Source of the DNA: Bacteroidales bacterium
GTDB taxonomy: Bacteria > Bacteroidota > Bacteroidia > Bacteroidales > VadinHA17
Assembly: GCA_003142255.1 (NCBI GenBank)
Contig: PLLO01000008.1
Location: 1-64,000, forward strand
Length of the DNA: 64,000 bases
Direction: 5' to 3'
Shown: in pieces, positions 1 to 8,994 of the stretch
Layout of the letters: each line of letters opens with the position of its first letter
Numbering within the stretch: the stretch's first letter is position 1
Program-made: the position numbers and the translations under genes
Notes under the pieces: generated by a model
What the model was told of the DNA's origin: nothing
Databases searched by the model: none
Seen by the model: only the letters and a program-made list of their open reading frames with translations

Positions 1-118
1 GATTCTTAACCGGACACTAGTGTTAATGAATAATTAATGTTCCATTCCCTGGAATTAATTTCCCTGGATCTTTGTCTAATAGATAAAGTTTTCTACTGGG
101 AATTTTAAAAACAGGAAT

Positions 119-778
119 ATGAATAAGATGGTAAAAACAACAGGAATGGCTCTGATGCTCTTAATGGCAGGCGCTTTAACTCTCACTGCACAGCAAAACA
201 TGAGAGGTATGAGGATGGACACCACCAGGATGCATAGGATGATGATGAACCGGGAAATGCCATTGATGATGAACTCTGATTCAATGCCGATGCGGGGAAT
301 GAAGCAGGGAATGGGACCCGGAATGATGCGACCTGGCATGAGAGGAATGGGTCGCGGCATGATGCAGCCCGGCATGGGAGGAATGGATCGCGGCAGAATG
401 ATGGGCGGCATGCAGGGAGGAATGTGCCAGTGCCCAATGATGCAGAATATGATGAAGCAGGGCAGGGGAATGCAACACCATGGTATGGGTATGGGTCCCT
501 GGATGCAGGGTGTGATGCACCAAAGGATGATGATGGATAATATCCCCAACCTTACAGACAAGCAGAAGAAAGATATTGCAGTGATGCGCATCGACCAGCA
601 GACTGAAATGAAGAAGCTGGCCGAAGATATGCAGTCAAAGATGAAGGTAATGCGCGAAGCCCACAGGGCTGCCATTGAAAAATTACTTACTCCGGAACAG
701 AAGAAATGGCTCGACGAGAATGCTCCCAAAATGGAAGCTCCTCAAAAAACCGAAGCTGTTCCAGCTAAGTCCAAATAG
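119..778 (+). CDS. Methionine-rich exported protein, Spy/CpxP-like
   Basis: The protein has 219 residues, of which 49 are methionine by hand count. A hydrophobic N-terminus ending near LTLTAQQ suggests a signal peptide. Residues about 25-140 are a low-complexity Met/Gly/Arg region with a few His residues and a CQC pair. Residues about 143-210 are helical and charged, and carry two LTxxQ motifs (LTDKQ and LTPEQ), the hallmark of Spy/CpxP periplasmic proteins. Met/His/Cys-rich segments in the envelope often bind copper or silver ions, so metal binding is a reasonable inference but is not shown. The gene stands alone and ends before a strong terminator. The Spy/CpxP link rests on the C-terminal motifs only. 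Confidence 0.75.
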   Translation: MNKMVKTTGMALMLLMAGALTLTAQQNMRGMRMDTTRMHRMMMNREMPLMMNSDSMPMRGMKQGMGPGMMRPGMRGMGRGMMQPGMGGMDRGRMMGGMQGGMCQCPMMQNMMKQGRGMQHHGMGMGPWMQGVMHQRMMMDNIPNLTDKQKKDIAVMRIDQQTEMKKLAEDMQSKMKVMREAHRAAIEKLLTPEQKKWLDENAPKMEAPQKTEAVPAKSK

Positions 779-823
779 AGGCAGGACCGAAGGAGAATTT
801 TATTTTTCAAAAGAGATATTATT

Positions 824-858
824 AATAATCCGACCCTAATTGGGCCGGATTATTTTTT
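824..858 (+). terminator. Rho-independent terminator
   Basis: AATAATCCG at 824-832 pairs with CGGATTATT at 846-854. The inner CCC/GGG can extend the stem. A T run follows directly. It lies 45 bases after the Met-rich gene and reads as a terminator only on the plus strand. Confidence 0.85.
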
Positions 859-905
859 AATTATAGCATAACAAATTCTACGATTGCACGATTTTACAAT
901 CTATC

Positions 906-2036
906 CTATAACCCCATCTTCTTTGCAATAGCTGCCGGGATAGCTGCCTTATTTACCATTATATTCGTTGTGCGCAGCGCTACGAAAGGCTTCGATACAT
1001 ATAAAAACCCGTCATATTTACCCATAACGCCCCATGAATTCTTGACCTTGTAATAGCTGTTCCCCAACTGGTCGGTAGCTATTCCTACGATATGCATCCC
1101 ATGGTCATCGGTTGTGGCATAATTATCGAATTCCTTCTGGCGTAATTCCTGGGTGATAACTTTCTCTGGATGAGGACCGCTGAAAGCAGCCGATCTTTCG
1201 GCATCCGTCATATCGGTCCAGTTCTTTTCTGGTATAATTGCGACGCCCTCTTTCATGGAAAAGCCCCTGTCGCTCATGTCGCTGGCCCAGGCTACCGTAT
1301 ATCCGTTATTTACAGAATTGTCGATCACCTGCATCATTTCATCGAGAGGCAGGTTATAGAAGTAACCGGCAGCCCAGTTGTCGGGTATCTCAAGAACAAA
1401 CTGCTTATAGAAGGGGTGATGGCTGAATGAAGTTATTATTGCATAATCACTTGGGTTAAGACCAAGCTCCTTCATGAAAGATGCTGGAGTATAGTTTTTA
1501 CCCTCATAGGTGAAGGTTGCTGGTATCTTGCCGAGATATGCATCAAGAATTCCGTTAAAACCTGCGAACCATGCAGTTGTAAGCTTTGGACTCTTTATCA
1601 GGGCATCCATGTATCCTTTCAGGACACCGTCCATCTCACCATGGTTATGCTTTACCTCCCCATAGTTAAGACCTGGATATACAGCATCAGGAACAAGTCC
1701 AACCTCGGTTGATCCTGAAATAAGATCTCCGTACTCGCCTCCTCCGGCGAATGTGGAGTTGCCGTGCATACGGGCATACATATCAGCTTTTTTCTCGTAG
1801 GTATGTCTTACAATATACATTTCTGACAGATCATATACCGGCTTACCCATCCGGAGCAGCTCCGACTCAAACATGGAAATTCCAGAAAAACACCAGCAAG
1901 TTGATGTTGAATTCTGGTTCTTGACAGGAGTGCAGGCAAGCTCTTTTTTCATTGTGAAGGTGAATCCTGTTTCCTGGCCGTATGCCATTGTTCCTGCCAG
2001 CAATAGCAGTATAACAAGTCTTAAAATCTTATTCAT
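906..2036 (-). CDS. Secreted C1-family cysteine peptidase (bleomycin hydrolase/PepC-like)
   Basis: The 376-residue protein has a signal peptide (about residues 1-20, ending AYGQ). The papain-type active site is visible: VKNQNSTSTCWCFS places the catalytic Cys at 47 and the oxyanion Gln at 41. The active His is in DDHGMHIVG and the active Asn in VKNSWG. The spacing and the GGGEYGDLI stretch resemble bleomycin hydrolase/aminopeptidase C. Those enzymes are usually cytoplasmic and about 450 aa; this one is shorter and exported, as is common in Bacteroidota. It probably degrades peptides in the periplasm or outside the cell. It is transcribed alone. Confidence 0.88.
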   Translation of the reverse strand: MNKILRLVILLLLAGTMAYGQETGFTFTMKKELACTPVKNQNSTSTCWCFSGISMFESELLRMGKPVYDLSEMYIVRHTYEKKADMYARMHGNSTFAGGGEYGDLISGSTEVGLVPDAVYPGLNYGEVKHNHGEMDGVLKGYMDALIKSPKLTTAWFAGFNGILDAYLGKIPATFTYEGKNYTPASFMKELGLNPSDYAIITSFSHHPFYKQFVLEIPDNWAAGYFYNLPLDEMMQVIDNSVNNGYTVAWASDMSDRGFSMKEGVAIIPEKNWTDMTDAERSAAFSGPHPEKVITQELRQKEFDNYATTDDHGMHIVGIATDQLGNSYYKVKNSWGVMGKYDGFLYVSKPFVALRTTNIMVNKAAIPAAIAKKMGL

Positions 2037-2163
2037 AGTATCTTTTTATTGGTTTATATTAAGGATTGCTAAAATTTCAATGCAATATTCAATTATCATT
2101 TATGGCGTTAAATATAAATATTTATTGTTATCGTTTTCCTGACACCTGATACCTGACTCCTTA

Positions 2164-3921
2164 TCAATCCATCACGGACTTCCTGTTCGAAACGCTTACA
2201 GCCGCCCCTTTACCATTTATGATACTCTTCACCACACTCTCCTTGTTGCCGTTAAGCCAGAAAATTATCATGTGGTGCAGCTTATTCTCCAGTGCAGCTG
2301 GTGTTTCTATGGCATTATCAACTATACATGGTGCGTTGTAGAAGACGTTATATATACCTAATCCCCAAGCTTCGTGACTGGTTACCTTGCCTGCCACTTT
2401 GTAGGAGGCATAGCCATTCACACCGTCATGCTTCCAGGCATCTGCAGTTGGCGGATCGTATGGCATCTCGCTCTGGTAGAAATATACCCGCCCGTTATTA
2501 CCGTTCCATAGTGTCTGGTACTCCTGGAAATGCTCATTGAACAACCCGTATATTGTCACATTATTGCCATTTACCACCAGCCCGTTTGCCCCTCTGTTAC
2601 GATCCCAGCCAACACCGTTCCCGTGATCGGCCCGCCAGAGCCAGGTGTGGTCAACGATAACATCATTGCTGTTTATTACGAGCGAAGATGTTGCCGATCC
2701 TTCAGCAGGTCCGCCCACTCTGATGAAAATATCGTAAAGAAATACGGGATTGCCGCTATGGGATTTCTGCGATCCCTGTTCCCCGACTACGAAAAGATTT
2801 TCGGAATGCTCCTTCCCGGCATCAAGTGTTAATCCGCTGACGATAACTCCATCAACGTCAGATATTTCAATGGCTGCATTGCCGTTTTCAGGAATGAGCG
2901 TGGCCATTCCGATACCGTAAATTACTGTTCCGGGCGTGGTCACCTTTATGCTCTCCTTAAGAAAATATCTTCCCGGGGTTATAAGCAGGTTTTTCCCTTT
3001 TCTCAGGGCTGAATTTATTGTTGAGGCATCATCAACCCCCTGCTTCACGATGTAAAATTGTTTAAGGGAGAGCATTTTTTCGGGTTTTGCATGATTAATC
3101 CATTCAGGTCCAATGCTATTTATCTGTATTGCCGGAATACTTATTCCAAATCCTTTTTTGTTGTATTGAAGCCATGGCTTTTCCCTGACCACCGGGGTCT
3201 CCTTTATTTTTGTAAATGGCTTTTCCGGCCATTCCTCGGAAGGTGCACCATTAACTCCCACGAACATCATATTCCAGTTGCTTCCAACCCATTTTCCCAT
3301 ATCGCTGTTCCTGGTGATCCATTGCTGTTGAGGACCGGAGTTGATAGTTCCATCAACTTTTGAGTCGGCAAGAAATCCTCCGCTGGCATAACCCTTGTCA
3401 TAAAGCTGCAGGTTCCCCTTAATATGTACCCTTCTAAGCGGGGCAGCCTGTGATACTCCCCAGATCATAGTGGAATTCACGGTGGGAACGATAGTCATGT
3501 TACCAACTGACCGCCAGAAATTTGTAAGTACGCTGTTGCCATGAGTGGTATTGGATCTCACTGCTCCATTTATCACAACATCTTCGGGAGAGGCTCCAAG
3601 CCCCAGCACTTCCATGTAATAATCCACCTTAATATCGAGGTCATATTTGCCTGGTTTGAAGAGAAGGGCATACCTGTTTGTAGTGAATTCACCTCTTCTG
3701 GCCGACTGCCTGGCAAAAATTGAATCGATCAGCGACTGTACTTCCTTCATATCCATTCCGGGCTCAAAGACAAAAACATTTTTGCCAAGTATGCTCTTGT
3801 TATATTTTTCTGAAAATGCCGGGAGCGGCCTGCTTACGGGATCAATAGCCTGTGAGAAGGAATTAAGTGTAAGGGCTGTTATCAGCGCGGTCATTAATGG
3901 TGTGAAGTGTCTTATTCTCAT
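2164..3921 (-). CDS. Secreted right-handed beta-helix protein (GH55/pectate-lyase-like fold)
   Basis: The protein has 585 residues with a signal peptide (about 1-24, ending NSFSQA). Two beta-helix-like halves can be seen. The first starts at about residue 45 with a segment of the type seen in GH55-like helices (DMKEVQSLIDSIF, then ALLFKPGKYDL). The second starts at about 290 with DASTINSALRKGKNLLITPG and continues with many short beta-rungs rich in Asn, Gly and Val. Such proteins are often mislabelled adenylyl cyclase, and no cyclase features are present. A polysaccharide-active or binding role is likely but the substrate is unknown. It is divergent from the Old Yellow Enzyme gene. Confidence 0.7.
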   Translation of the reverse strand: MRIRHFTPLMTALITALTLNSFSQAIDPVSRPLPAFSEKYNKSILGKNVFVFEPGMDMKEVQSLIDSIFARQSARRGEFTTNRYALLFKPGKYDLDIKVDYYMEVLGLGASPEDVVINGAVRSNTTHGNSVLTNFWRSVGNMTIVPTVNSTMIWGVSQAAPLRRVHIKGNLQLYDKGYASGGFLADSKVDGTINSGPQQQWITRNSDMGKWVGSNWNMMFVGVNGAPSEEWPEKPFTKIKETPVVREKPWLQYNKKGFGISIPAIQINSIGPEWINHAKPEKMLSLKQFYIVKQGVDDASTINSALRKGKNLLITPGRYFLKESIKVTTPGTVIYGIGMATLIPENGNAAIEISDVDGVIVSGLTLDAGKEHSENLFVVGEQGSQKSHSGNPVFLYDIFIRVGGPAEGSATSSLVINSNDVIVDHTWLWRADHGNGVGWDRNRGANGLVVNGNNVTIYGLFNEHFQEYQTLWNGNNGRVYFYQSEMPYDPPTADAWKHDGVNGYASYKVAGKVTSHEAWGLGIYNVFYNAPCIVDNAIETPAALENKLHHMIIFWLNGNKESVVKSIINGKGAAVSVSNRKSVMD

Positions 3922-3960
3922 TTTTGTTTCAGGTAAAATTCAGTTTTTTCGGAGATTGAA

Positions 3961-3988
3961 TATATGAAAAATGTACAATTTTCATATA
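3961..3988. promoter_or_regulatory. Perfect inverted repeat, candidate operator
   Basis: TATATGAAAA (3961-3970) and TTTTCATATA (3979-3988) are perfect 10-base arms around an 8-base spacer containing TGTACA. The element lies in the divergent gap between the beta-helix gene and the Old Yellow Enzyme gene, with no T run of the terminator type. It looks like a dimeric repressor site. The regulator is not in the window. Confidence 0.5.
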
Positions 3989-4052
3989 GTATGAATGAAC
4001 CCAAATGATTTTTTATTGTTTAATGTCTGAACTAATGTCAAAACTAATTATT

Positions 4053-5153
4053 ATGGATTATAAATTATTTTCAAAGTACAAGCTTGGCAACGCAAGCCTT
4101 CAGAACCGAGTTGTAATGTCGCCCATGACCAGGTCAAGGGCTATAGGAAATATCCCGAATGATCTCATGGCTGAGTATTATGGTCAGCGTTCATCAGCTG
4201 GTCTCATTATAACCGAAGGGACATCACCATCGCCCAACGGTCTGGGGTATTCACGAATTCCCGGTATTTTCAGTAAGGCCCAGGTTGAAGGATGGAAAAA
4301 GGTGACCACTGATGCTCACAAAGGTGGTGCGAAGATATTTGTTCAGTTAATGCACACGGGACGCATAGGGCATCAGCTTAATCTTCCTCATGGGGCAAAA
4401 GTGCTTGCTCCCTCGGCTTTAAAGGCAGCAGGACAGATCTGGACTGACCAGCAGCAGCTGCAGGATTACCCTGTTCCGGCTGAGATGACTGCCAGTGATA
4501 TTACCCACGCAAAAAATGAGTTTGCAACTGCAGCCCTCAATGCTATTGAAGCAGGATTTGACGGAGTGGAACTTCATTCAGCAAACGGATACCTGCTCGA
4601 ACAGTTTCTTTCACCCATAAGTAATATACGTACTGATAATTATGGAGGATCAATCGAAAACCGGAGCCGTTTTGTTCTTGAAGTAGCTGAAGCTGTTTCA
4701 TCAGTAATAGGCAAGGAGAGAACCGGAATCCGCATATCTCCATACGGTGTTTCAAGCGACATGAAGCCTTATCCAGAGATAGATGCCACTTACAAATACC
4801 TGGCCGGGGAGCTGAACAGGATTGGAATTGAATATATTCATATTGTTGATCATTCGGCCATGGGAGCACCAGTCGTACCTGCTGAAATAAAAAGTGCTGT
4901 CCGGAAGCTTTTCAAAAACACTCTTATTCTTTCTGGCGGATATGGCCTTGAAAGGGCAGAGGCCGACCTGCAGAATGGTCAGGGTGATCTTATCGCCTTC
5001 GGTCGTCCCTTTATTAACAATCCCGACCTTGTTGAGAGGCTCAGAAATGAGTGGCCCTTATCGTCAGATCTTAAATTCGATCTGTTCTACACTCCTGGTC
5101 CAAAGGGCTATACAGATTATCCTTCCTGCAAAGAAGCGGTAATTAAAGTATAA
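4053..5153 (+). CDS. Old Yellow Enzyme family NADH:flavin oxidoreductase (alkene reductase)
   Basis: This is an FMN-dependent ene-reductase of the NemA/OYE type that reduces activated C=C bonds or nitro compounds with NAD(P)H. From the ATG at 4053 the protein has 366 residues, the usual family length; upstream in-frame ATGs at 4005 and 4023 add a poorly fitting leader. Visible motifs are LGNASLQNRVVMSPMTRSRA at the N-terminus, QLMHTGRIGH, HSANGYLLEQFLSP with the substrate-binding His/Asn pair, and TDNYGGSIENRSRF. The C-terminal phosphate-binding loop is in LILSGGYG and FGRPFINNPDL. It is monocistronic, with a terminator just downstream and an inverted repeat upstream that may respond to electrophile stress. 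Confidence 0.93.
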   Translation: MDYKLFSKYKLGNASLQNRVVMSPMTRSRAIGNIPNDLMAEYYGQRSSAGLIITEGTSPSPNGLGYSRIPGIFSKAQVEGWKKVTTDAHKGGAKIFVQLMHTGRIGHQLNLPHGAKVLAPSALKAAGQIWTDQQQLQDYPVPAEMTASDITHAKNEFATAALNAIEAGFDGVELHSANGYLLEQFLSPISNIRTDNYGGSIENRSRFVLEVAEAVSSVIGKERTGIRISPYGVSSDMKPYPEIDATYKYLAGELNRIGIEYIHIVDHSAMGAPVVPAEIKSAVRKLFKNTLILSGGYGLERAEADLQNGQGDLIAFGRPFINNPDLVERLRNEWPLSSDLKFDLFYTPGPKGYTDYPSCKEAVIKV

Positions 5154-5172
5154 TTACATCTTATCTGTAAAT

Positions 5173-5206
5173 ATCCACCCTTTCACACTCCGGGTGGATT
5201 CTTTAT
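5173..5206 (+). terminator. Rho-independent terminator
   Basis: ATCCACCC (5173-5180) pairs with GGGTGGAT (5192-5199), followed by TCTTTATTT. It lies 20 bases after the Old Yellow Enzyme stop and separates it from the convergent gene at 5224. Confidence 0.8.
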
Positions 5207-5223
5207 TTAACGATCGCAGGGTA

Positions 5224-6195
5224 TCACTTAACCCCTATTCTCGTACCTGTCTGGACCACCAGGTTCTTCCGCCATTCGAATTTTGTCCCGTTCTTAGTGT
5301 CAAGCAGAACATCATATGATCCGGGGGGGCAGGCCGTTGTCATTGTCTGGTTATCGCACTTGATCAATTCAAGATTTTTGACAGGCATTGGCGTCCCTGT
5401 CTGCTTGTCGGCTGTGCCTGCAGGATAGAGACGGATAGCCTTTACATCCTTGTTCGTTCCTGCATAGGTCATTACCCCTGCATTAAGGTTGGTTGTGACA
5501 ATATAGCTTACATCAGGTTTCATGATGAAGTTCTCAAGCCAGATTCTCTGGGTATGCCCAGAAACGCCAAGATTTATTGCCATATCATAGGTACCTGGTT
5601 TTATCTTTCCGGCCCTGTTGTTTGTGACTTTATCAGGAGTGACAGGCGTATCGTGTTTCCCTTTCATGTAAAGCGAAGGTACTCCGAATAACGGGTTATC
5701 TTCCACATTGCCTTTGTACCTGTATACTTTCAATTCGTAGGCAGATAAGCCACCCTGACTTCCGGCAGTCTCCTGGATCTGGATCTGGAAGTCATACAGA
5801 GTCACCGAAAGGGTTGTTTTGGATTCTGCCTTGATTGTAACATTTTCTACGTCGAAGCTGAGAGATCCCGGTTTCCCTGACAGCTTGAAGATAAGCTTCA
5901 TGGTGTAGGTTCCAGGCTTTGCATTCTGGAGCTTCACCTCTTTTCCTGAACTTAAGAGCTTGAATGAGGAGCCTGAGGTGAGGTCTCCCAGTATCCTGAG
6001 GTTTATGGCCAAAGGAACCTTGTCGGCAGGATTTACGGGAGCGAAAGCCTGGGAAACCCAGACCTGGTTCCAGCACTTTTCTGTTCTTATAACTATGCCA
6101 TTATCGAGCTTGCAGGTATAGTTTGACACAATCTGGCCATTTAAAGAAATGATCAGCGCAGACTGAATTGCTAAAAGGATCAGTAGATTCTTCAT
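5224..6195 (-). CDS. Exported hypothetical protein with repeated beta-rich segments
   Basis: I do not recognise this 323-residue protein. A signal peptide is clear (about 1-20, ending SLNGQ). Two or three segments share a pattern of a Lys/Pro turn followed by GTYxM or GSYDV (KPGTYTMKL near 92, KPGTYDMAI near 200, PPGSYDVLL near 295). Each is followed by beta strands, which suggests tandem immunoglobulin-like or transthyretin-like sandwich domains. Cys residues occur near 28, 41, 280 and 290. No enzyme motif is visible. It is transcribed alone toward the Old Yellow Enzyme terminator. A cell-envelope or extracellular role is the only safe inference. Confidence 0.6.
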   Translation of the reverse strand: MKNLLILLAIQSALIISLNGQIVSNYTCKLDNGIVIRTEKCWNQVWVSQAFAPVNPADKVPLAINLRILGDLTSGSSFKLLSSGKEVKLQNAKPGTYTMKLIFKLSGKPGSLSFDVENVTIKAESKTTLSVTLYDFQIQIQETAGSQGGLSAYELKVYRYKGNVEDNPLFGVPSLYMKGKHDTPVTPDKVTNNRAGKIKPGTYDMAINLGVSGHTQRIWLENFIMKPDVSYIVTTNLNAGVMTYAGTNKDVKAIRLYPAGTADKQTGTPMPVKNLELIKCDNQTMTTACPPGSYDVLLDTKNGTKFEWRKNLVVQTGTRIGVK

Positions 6196-6323
6196 GGCTA
6201 TATATTTATTGATTTGGTTCTGACACCATCAAAGTTATTATATTCCATATTTAGAAAAAAATTAATTTCTCATTGTTTCAAGGGGTTCGATAAGAAATGT
6301 ATTTCCCAGAAGCTCTTTTTTCT

Positions 6324-6331
6324 TATTTTTG
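6324..6331 (+). promoter_or_regulatory. Candidate Bacteroidota -7 box for the AAE transporter gene
   Basis: TATTTTTG fits the TAnnTTTG consensus, with a weak TTTC at 6302-6305 at 18-base spacing. The start codon at 6348 is only 16 bases downstream, so the leader would be very short and without a Shine-Dalgarno sequence. Confidence 0.35.
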
Positions 6332-6347
6332 CACAAATTCCCTTGAC

Positions 6348-8009
6348 ATGGAATGGCTGTCTGATCTGCTTTTTAAACAGGGTGTTGCGCATACTATCCT
6401 GATCTACAGTGCGATAATATCGCTTGGAGTTTTTCTTGGTAAGATAAGGATATCCGGTATATCCCCGGGAATAGCATTTGTGCTTTTTGCCGGTATTGCT
6501 GCAAGTCATTTCGGTTTTACAGCCAACCACGAGATCGTCGACTTCATAAAGGATTTCGGACTAATACTCTTCGTTTTTTCAATAGGCCTTCAGGTTGGTC
6601 CCGGCTTCTTTTCGTCATTCAAAAGGGGAGGGCTGACTCTTAATCTTCTTGCCCTTGGAATTGTTTTTCTGGGTGGGTTAACGGTGGTGATCATCCATTT
6701 TGCAACTGGAATGTCGATGCCAATGCTCGTTGGTGTCATGTCGGGAGCAGTCACCAATACTCCGGGACTGGGAGCAGCACAGCAGACCCTGGTACAGGTA
6801 TCCGGAGGGGGAGAAGTTCCTCCTATCGGCCTGGGATATGCCGTTGCCTACCCGTTCGGTGTGCTTGGGATCATACTTACAATGTTGATGATGAGAAAGT
6901 TCTTTAAGATCAACGTAAATGAAGAGCGTAAACTCTATGACAAGGTTCAGCATCCCGAAGAGCAGATTCCTGAAAGAGTAAGTATCCAGGTTACCAACCG
7001 GAAGGTCATTGGTGAAACTGTTCGTGAGATCATGCCTTCCATTAACCATAGTTTCGTAATTTCAAGGATACTCCATAAAGGCGACCTGATACCCGCAGGA
7101 TCAGATAGCGTGCTTTACGAAAATGATATTGTCCTTGTAGTCGCTCAGAAGGGAGCCATCCCTGCAATTATTGCACAGATTGGCATGGTGAGCAGTATGG
7201 ATCTTTCAGTAAAGTCTGGCAAGCTGATTTCAAGGAGGCTCCTGGTGACTAAGCAGGAGGTGTTCGGCAAGAGGCTTGGATCTCTTAATCTCAGGGCTAA
7301 ATACAACATAAACATTACAAGGTTATACCGGTCGGGCATTGAGCTTGTGGCTTCTCCGGAACTGAGGCTCCAGATGGGTGATAAGCTTACAGTGGTTGGC
7401 GATGAGGGTTCAATTGATAAGGTAATAAAGGAGATTGGAAATTCGATCAGGCGGCTTGATGAGCCGAATATAATTCCCATTTTCATCGGCATTCTTCTTG
7501 GAGTGCTTCTCGGTAGCATTCCTTTCAGAATACCTGGTATTGACAATCCGATAAAGCTTGGACTGGCAGGAGGCCCATTGATTGTAGCCCTGCTGCTTAG
7601 CAAATATGGGTACAAGTTGCAGCTGGTTTCATATACGACACCCAGTGCCAACCTGATGCTTCGCGAGATCGGCATAGTGCTCTTCCTTGCAAGTGTAGGA
7701 CTTGCATCGGGAGAGAAGTTTATCCCTTCCCTCGTGTCGGGAGATGGATTTATATGGATGGGATACGGAGCGATCATTACTATAGTTCCGCTGCTTATCG
7801 CAGGTATCTTCTCGAGGTTTGTACTCAAGAGGAATTACCTTGAGATTTGTGGTCTTCTCGCCGGTAGTATGACGGATCCTCCGGCCCTTGCATTTGCCGG
7901 CAGCATAGCTCAGTCAGAAGCACCCGCTGTCGCTTATGCAACAATATATCCGCTGGTGATGTTCCTCAGGATTTTTGTTGCCCAGTTGTTGATATTACTG
8001 TTCATATAG
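6348..8009 (+). CDS. AAE/YidE-YbjL family transporter with two TrkA-C domains
   Basis: From the ATG at 6348 the protein has 553 residues, typical of the aspartate:alanine exchanger (AspT/YbjL/YidE) family of inner-membrane transporters. About five or six membrane segments precede residue 180 and a similar set follows 375. The two hydrophilic RCK_C/TrkA-C-like domains lie between them (about 195-275, with LYENDIVLVVAQKG; about 285-365, with LRLQMGDKLTVVGDEG). Family signatures in the membrane halves are GVMSGAVTNTPGLGAAQQ and GLLAGSMTDPPALAFA, the repeated G-x-M-T-D/N-x-P element. The substrate, perhaps a dicarboxylate or amino acid, cannot be read from the sequence. The upstream ATG at 6297 is rejected because it adds an unusual leader. 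Confidence 0.88.
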   Translation: MEWLSDLLFKQGVAHTILIYSAIISLGVFLGKIRISGISPGIAFVLFAGIAASHFGFTANHEIVDFIKDFGLILFVFSIGLQVGPGFFSSFKRGGLTLNLLALGIVFLGGLTVVIIHFATGMSMPMLVGVMSGAVTNTPGLGAAQQTLVQVSGGGEVPPIGLGYAVAYPFGVLGIILTMLMMRKFFKINVNEERKLYDKVQHPEEQIPERVSIQVTNRKVIGETVREIMPSINHSFVISRILHKGDLIPAGSDSVLYENDIVLVVAQKGAIPAIIAQIGMVSSMDLSVKSGKLISRRLLVTKQEVFGKRLGSLNLRAKYNINITRLYRSGIELVASPELRLQMGDKLTVVGDEGSIDKVIKEIGNSIRRLDEPNIIPIFIGILLGVLLGSIPFRIPGIDNPIKLGLAGGPLIVALLLSKYGYKLQLVSYTTPSANLMLREIGIVLFLASVGLASGEKFIPSLVSGDGFIWMGYGAIITIVPLLIAGIFSRFVLKRNYLEICGLLAGSMTDPPALAFAGSIAQSEAPAVAYATIYPLVMFLRIFVAQLLILLFI

Positions 8010-8093
8010 TTTATATTTTTCATTTTTAACCATGTGAGGGAGTACCGGATTTTCTGTAATTAGCATTGAAAATTTAAAAATAGGGGGAAAGTT

Positions 8094-8975
8094 ATGCCAT
8101 TTTCATTCAGATCAGGTTTCATTCGTCTGCTGACTGTAAGCTTTTTACTAATGTTTTGTTGCCAGGCTTTTTCTGGTGCAGAGAAGTTCAGAACTCCCAA
8201 ATTCAGGGTGATCGCCTTTTACAAGGCCGAAAATGATCAGGGACATATCAGCTTTGTTCACGAAGCTAACAGGTGGTTCTCAAAAATGGCAGTTGCATGT
8301 AATTTTACATATGATTCCACAAACGACTGGGATAATATGAATCTGGAATTCCTTTCGGGTTACCAGGTTGTGATTTTCCTTGATGCAAGACCGGAAAAGA
8401 GTTCACAACGGGAAGCATTCCAGAAATACATGGAGTCAGGAGGTGCATGGATGGGGTTCCATTTTTCTGCTTTCGCAATGAACCAGACTGCATTTCCGCA
8501 GAACTGGGACTGGTATCATAATACTTTTCTCGGGTCGGGAGAATATTCAGGAAATACCTGGCGCCCCACGTCGGCTGTTCTGCATATCGATGACAAAAGA
8601 AACCCGTCAGTAAGACACCTTCCGCGTACTTTCACCTCTTCGCCAAACGAATGGTACAAGTGGAAGAATGATCTCAGGAATAATCCGGATATCAGGATAC
8701 TTGCATCAATAGACTCTTCAAGCTTTCCTCTTGGTACCGGTCCGAAGCTAAATGAAATATGGCATAGCGGATATTACCCGGTAATCTGGACGAACAGGAA
8801 TTACCGCATGCTCTATATCAATATGGGGCACAATGACATCGATTATGAACACAATACCAATGCAGAGCTATCTCTGACTTTCTCGAACAAGAATGTGGAC
8901 AATCTTGTCATGAAAGGAATCTACTGGCTTGCCAGGAAAAGAAAGCAGCCAAAAGGCAGCGGAGAAGGATTATGA
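8094..8975 (+). CDS. Exported ThuA-like domain protein
   Basis: This 293-residue protein has a signal peptide (about 1-28, ending CCQAFSGA) and a single ThuA-type class I glutamine-amidotransferase-like domain. Supporting segments are RVIAFYKAENDQGHISFVHEA, GYQVVIFLDARP, YMESGGAWMGFHFSAF, and the late PVIWTNRNYRMLYINMGHND. ThuA proteins in Bacteroidota act on or bind glycosides, and one group hydrates 3-keto-glycosides; activity here is inferred only from the fold. An unusually clear Shine-Dalgarno sequence (AGGGGG, 8082-8087, six bases before ATG) fixes the start. The gene runs toward the convergent GH30 gene with a 19-base gap. Confidence 0.85.
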   Translation: MPFSFRSGFIRLLTVSFLLMFCCQAFSGAEKFRTPKFRVIAFYKAENDQGHISFVHEANRWFSKMAVACNFTYDSTNDWDNMNLEFLSGYQVVIFLDARPEKSSQREAFQKYMESGGAWMGFHFSAFAMNQTAFPQNWDWYHNTFLGSGEYSGNTWRPTSAVLHIDDKRNPSVRHLPRTFTSSPNEWYKWKNDLRNNPDIRILASIDSSSFPLGTGPKLNEIWHSGYYPVIWTNRNYRMLYINMGHNDIDYEHNTNAELSLTFSNKNVDNLVMKGIYWLARKRKQPKGSGEGL

Positions 8976-8994
8976 TATACTCTCTGACTTACGA

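Noticed and set aside
76-729. Long open frame on the minus strand opposite the Met-rich gene
   Set aside because: It mirrors the codon bias of the methionine-rich gene, and its product is an Ile/Pro/Cys-rich low-complexity string with no start signal. The plus-strand gene has a signal peptide, LTxxQ motifs and a terminator.
2164-3921. Adenylyl cyclase annotation for the beta-helix protein
   Set aside because: This name is attached to similar proteins in databases, but no cyclase catalytic features are visible; the sequence reads as beta-helix repeats.
7145-7828. 227-codon minus-strand open frame inside the transporter gene
   Set aside because: It is Ser/Pro/Ile-rich shadow coding opposite membrane helices, and the plus-strand protein is well supported.
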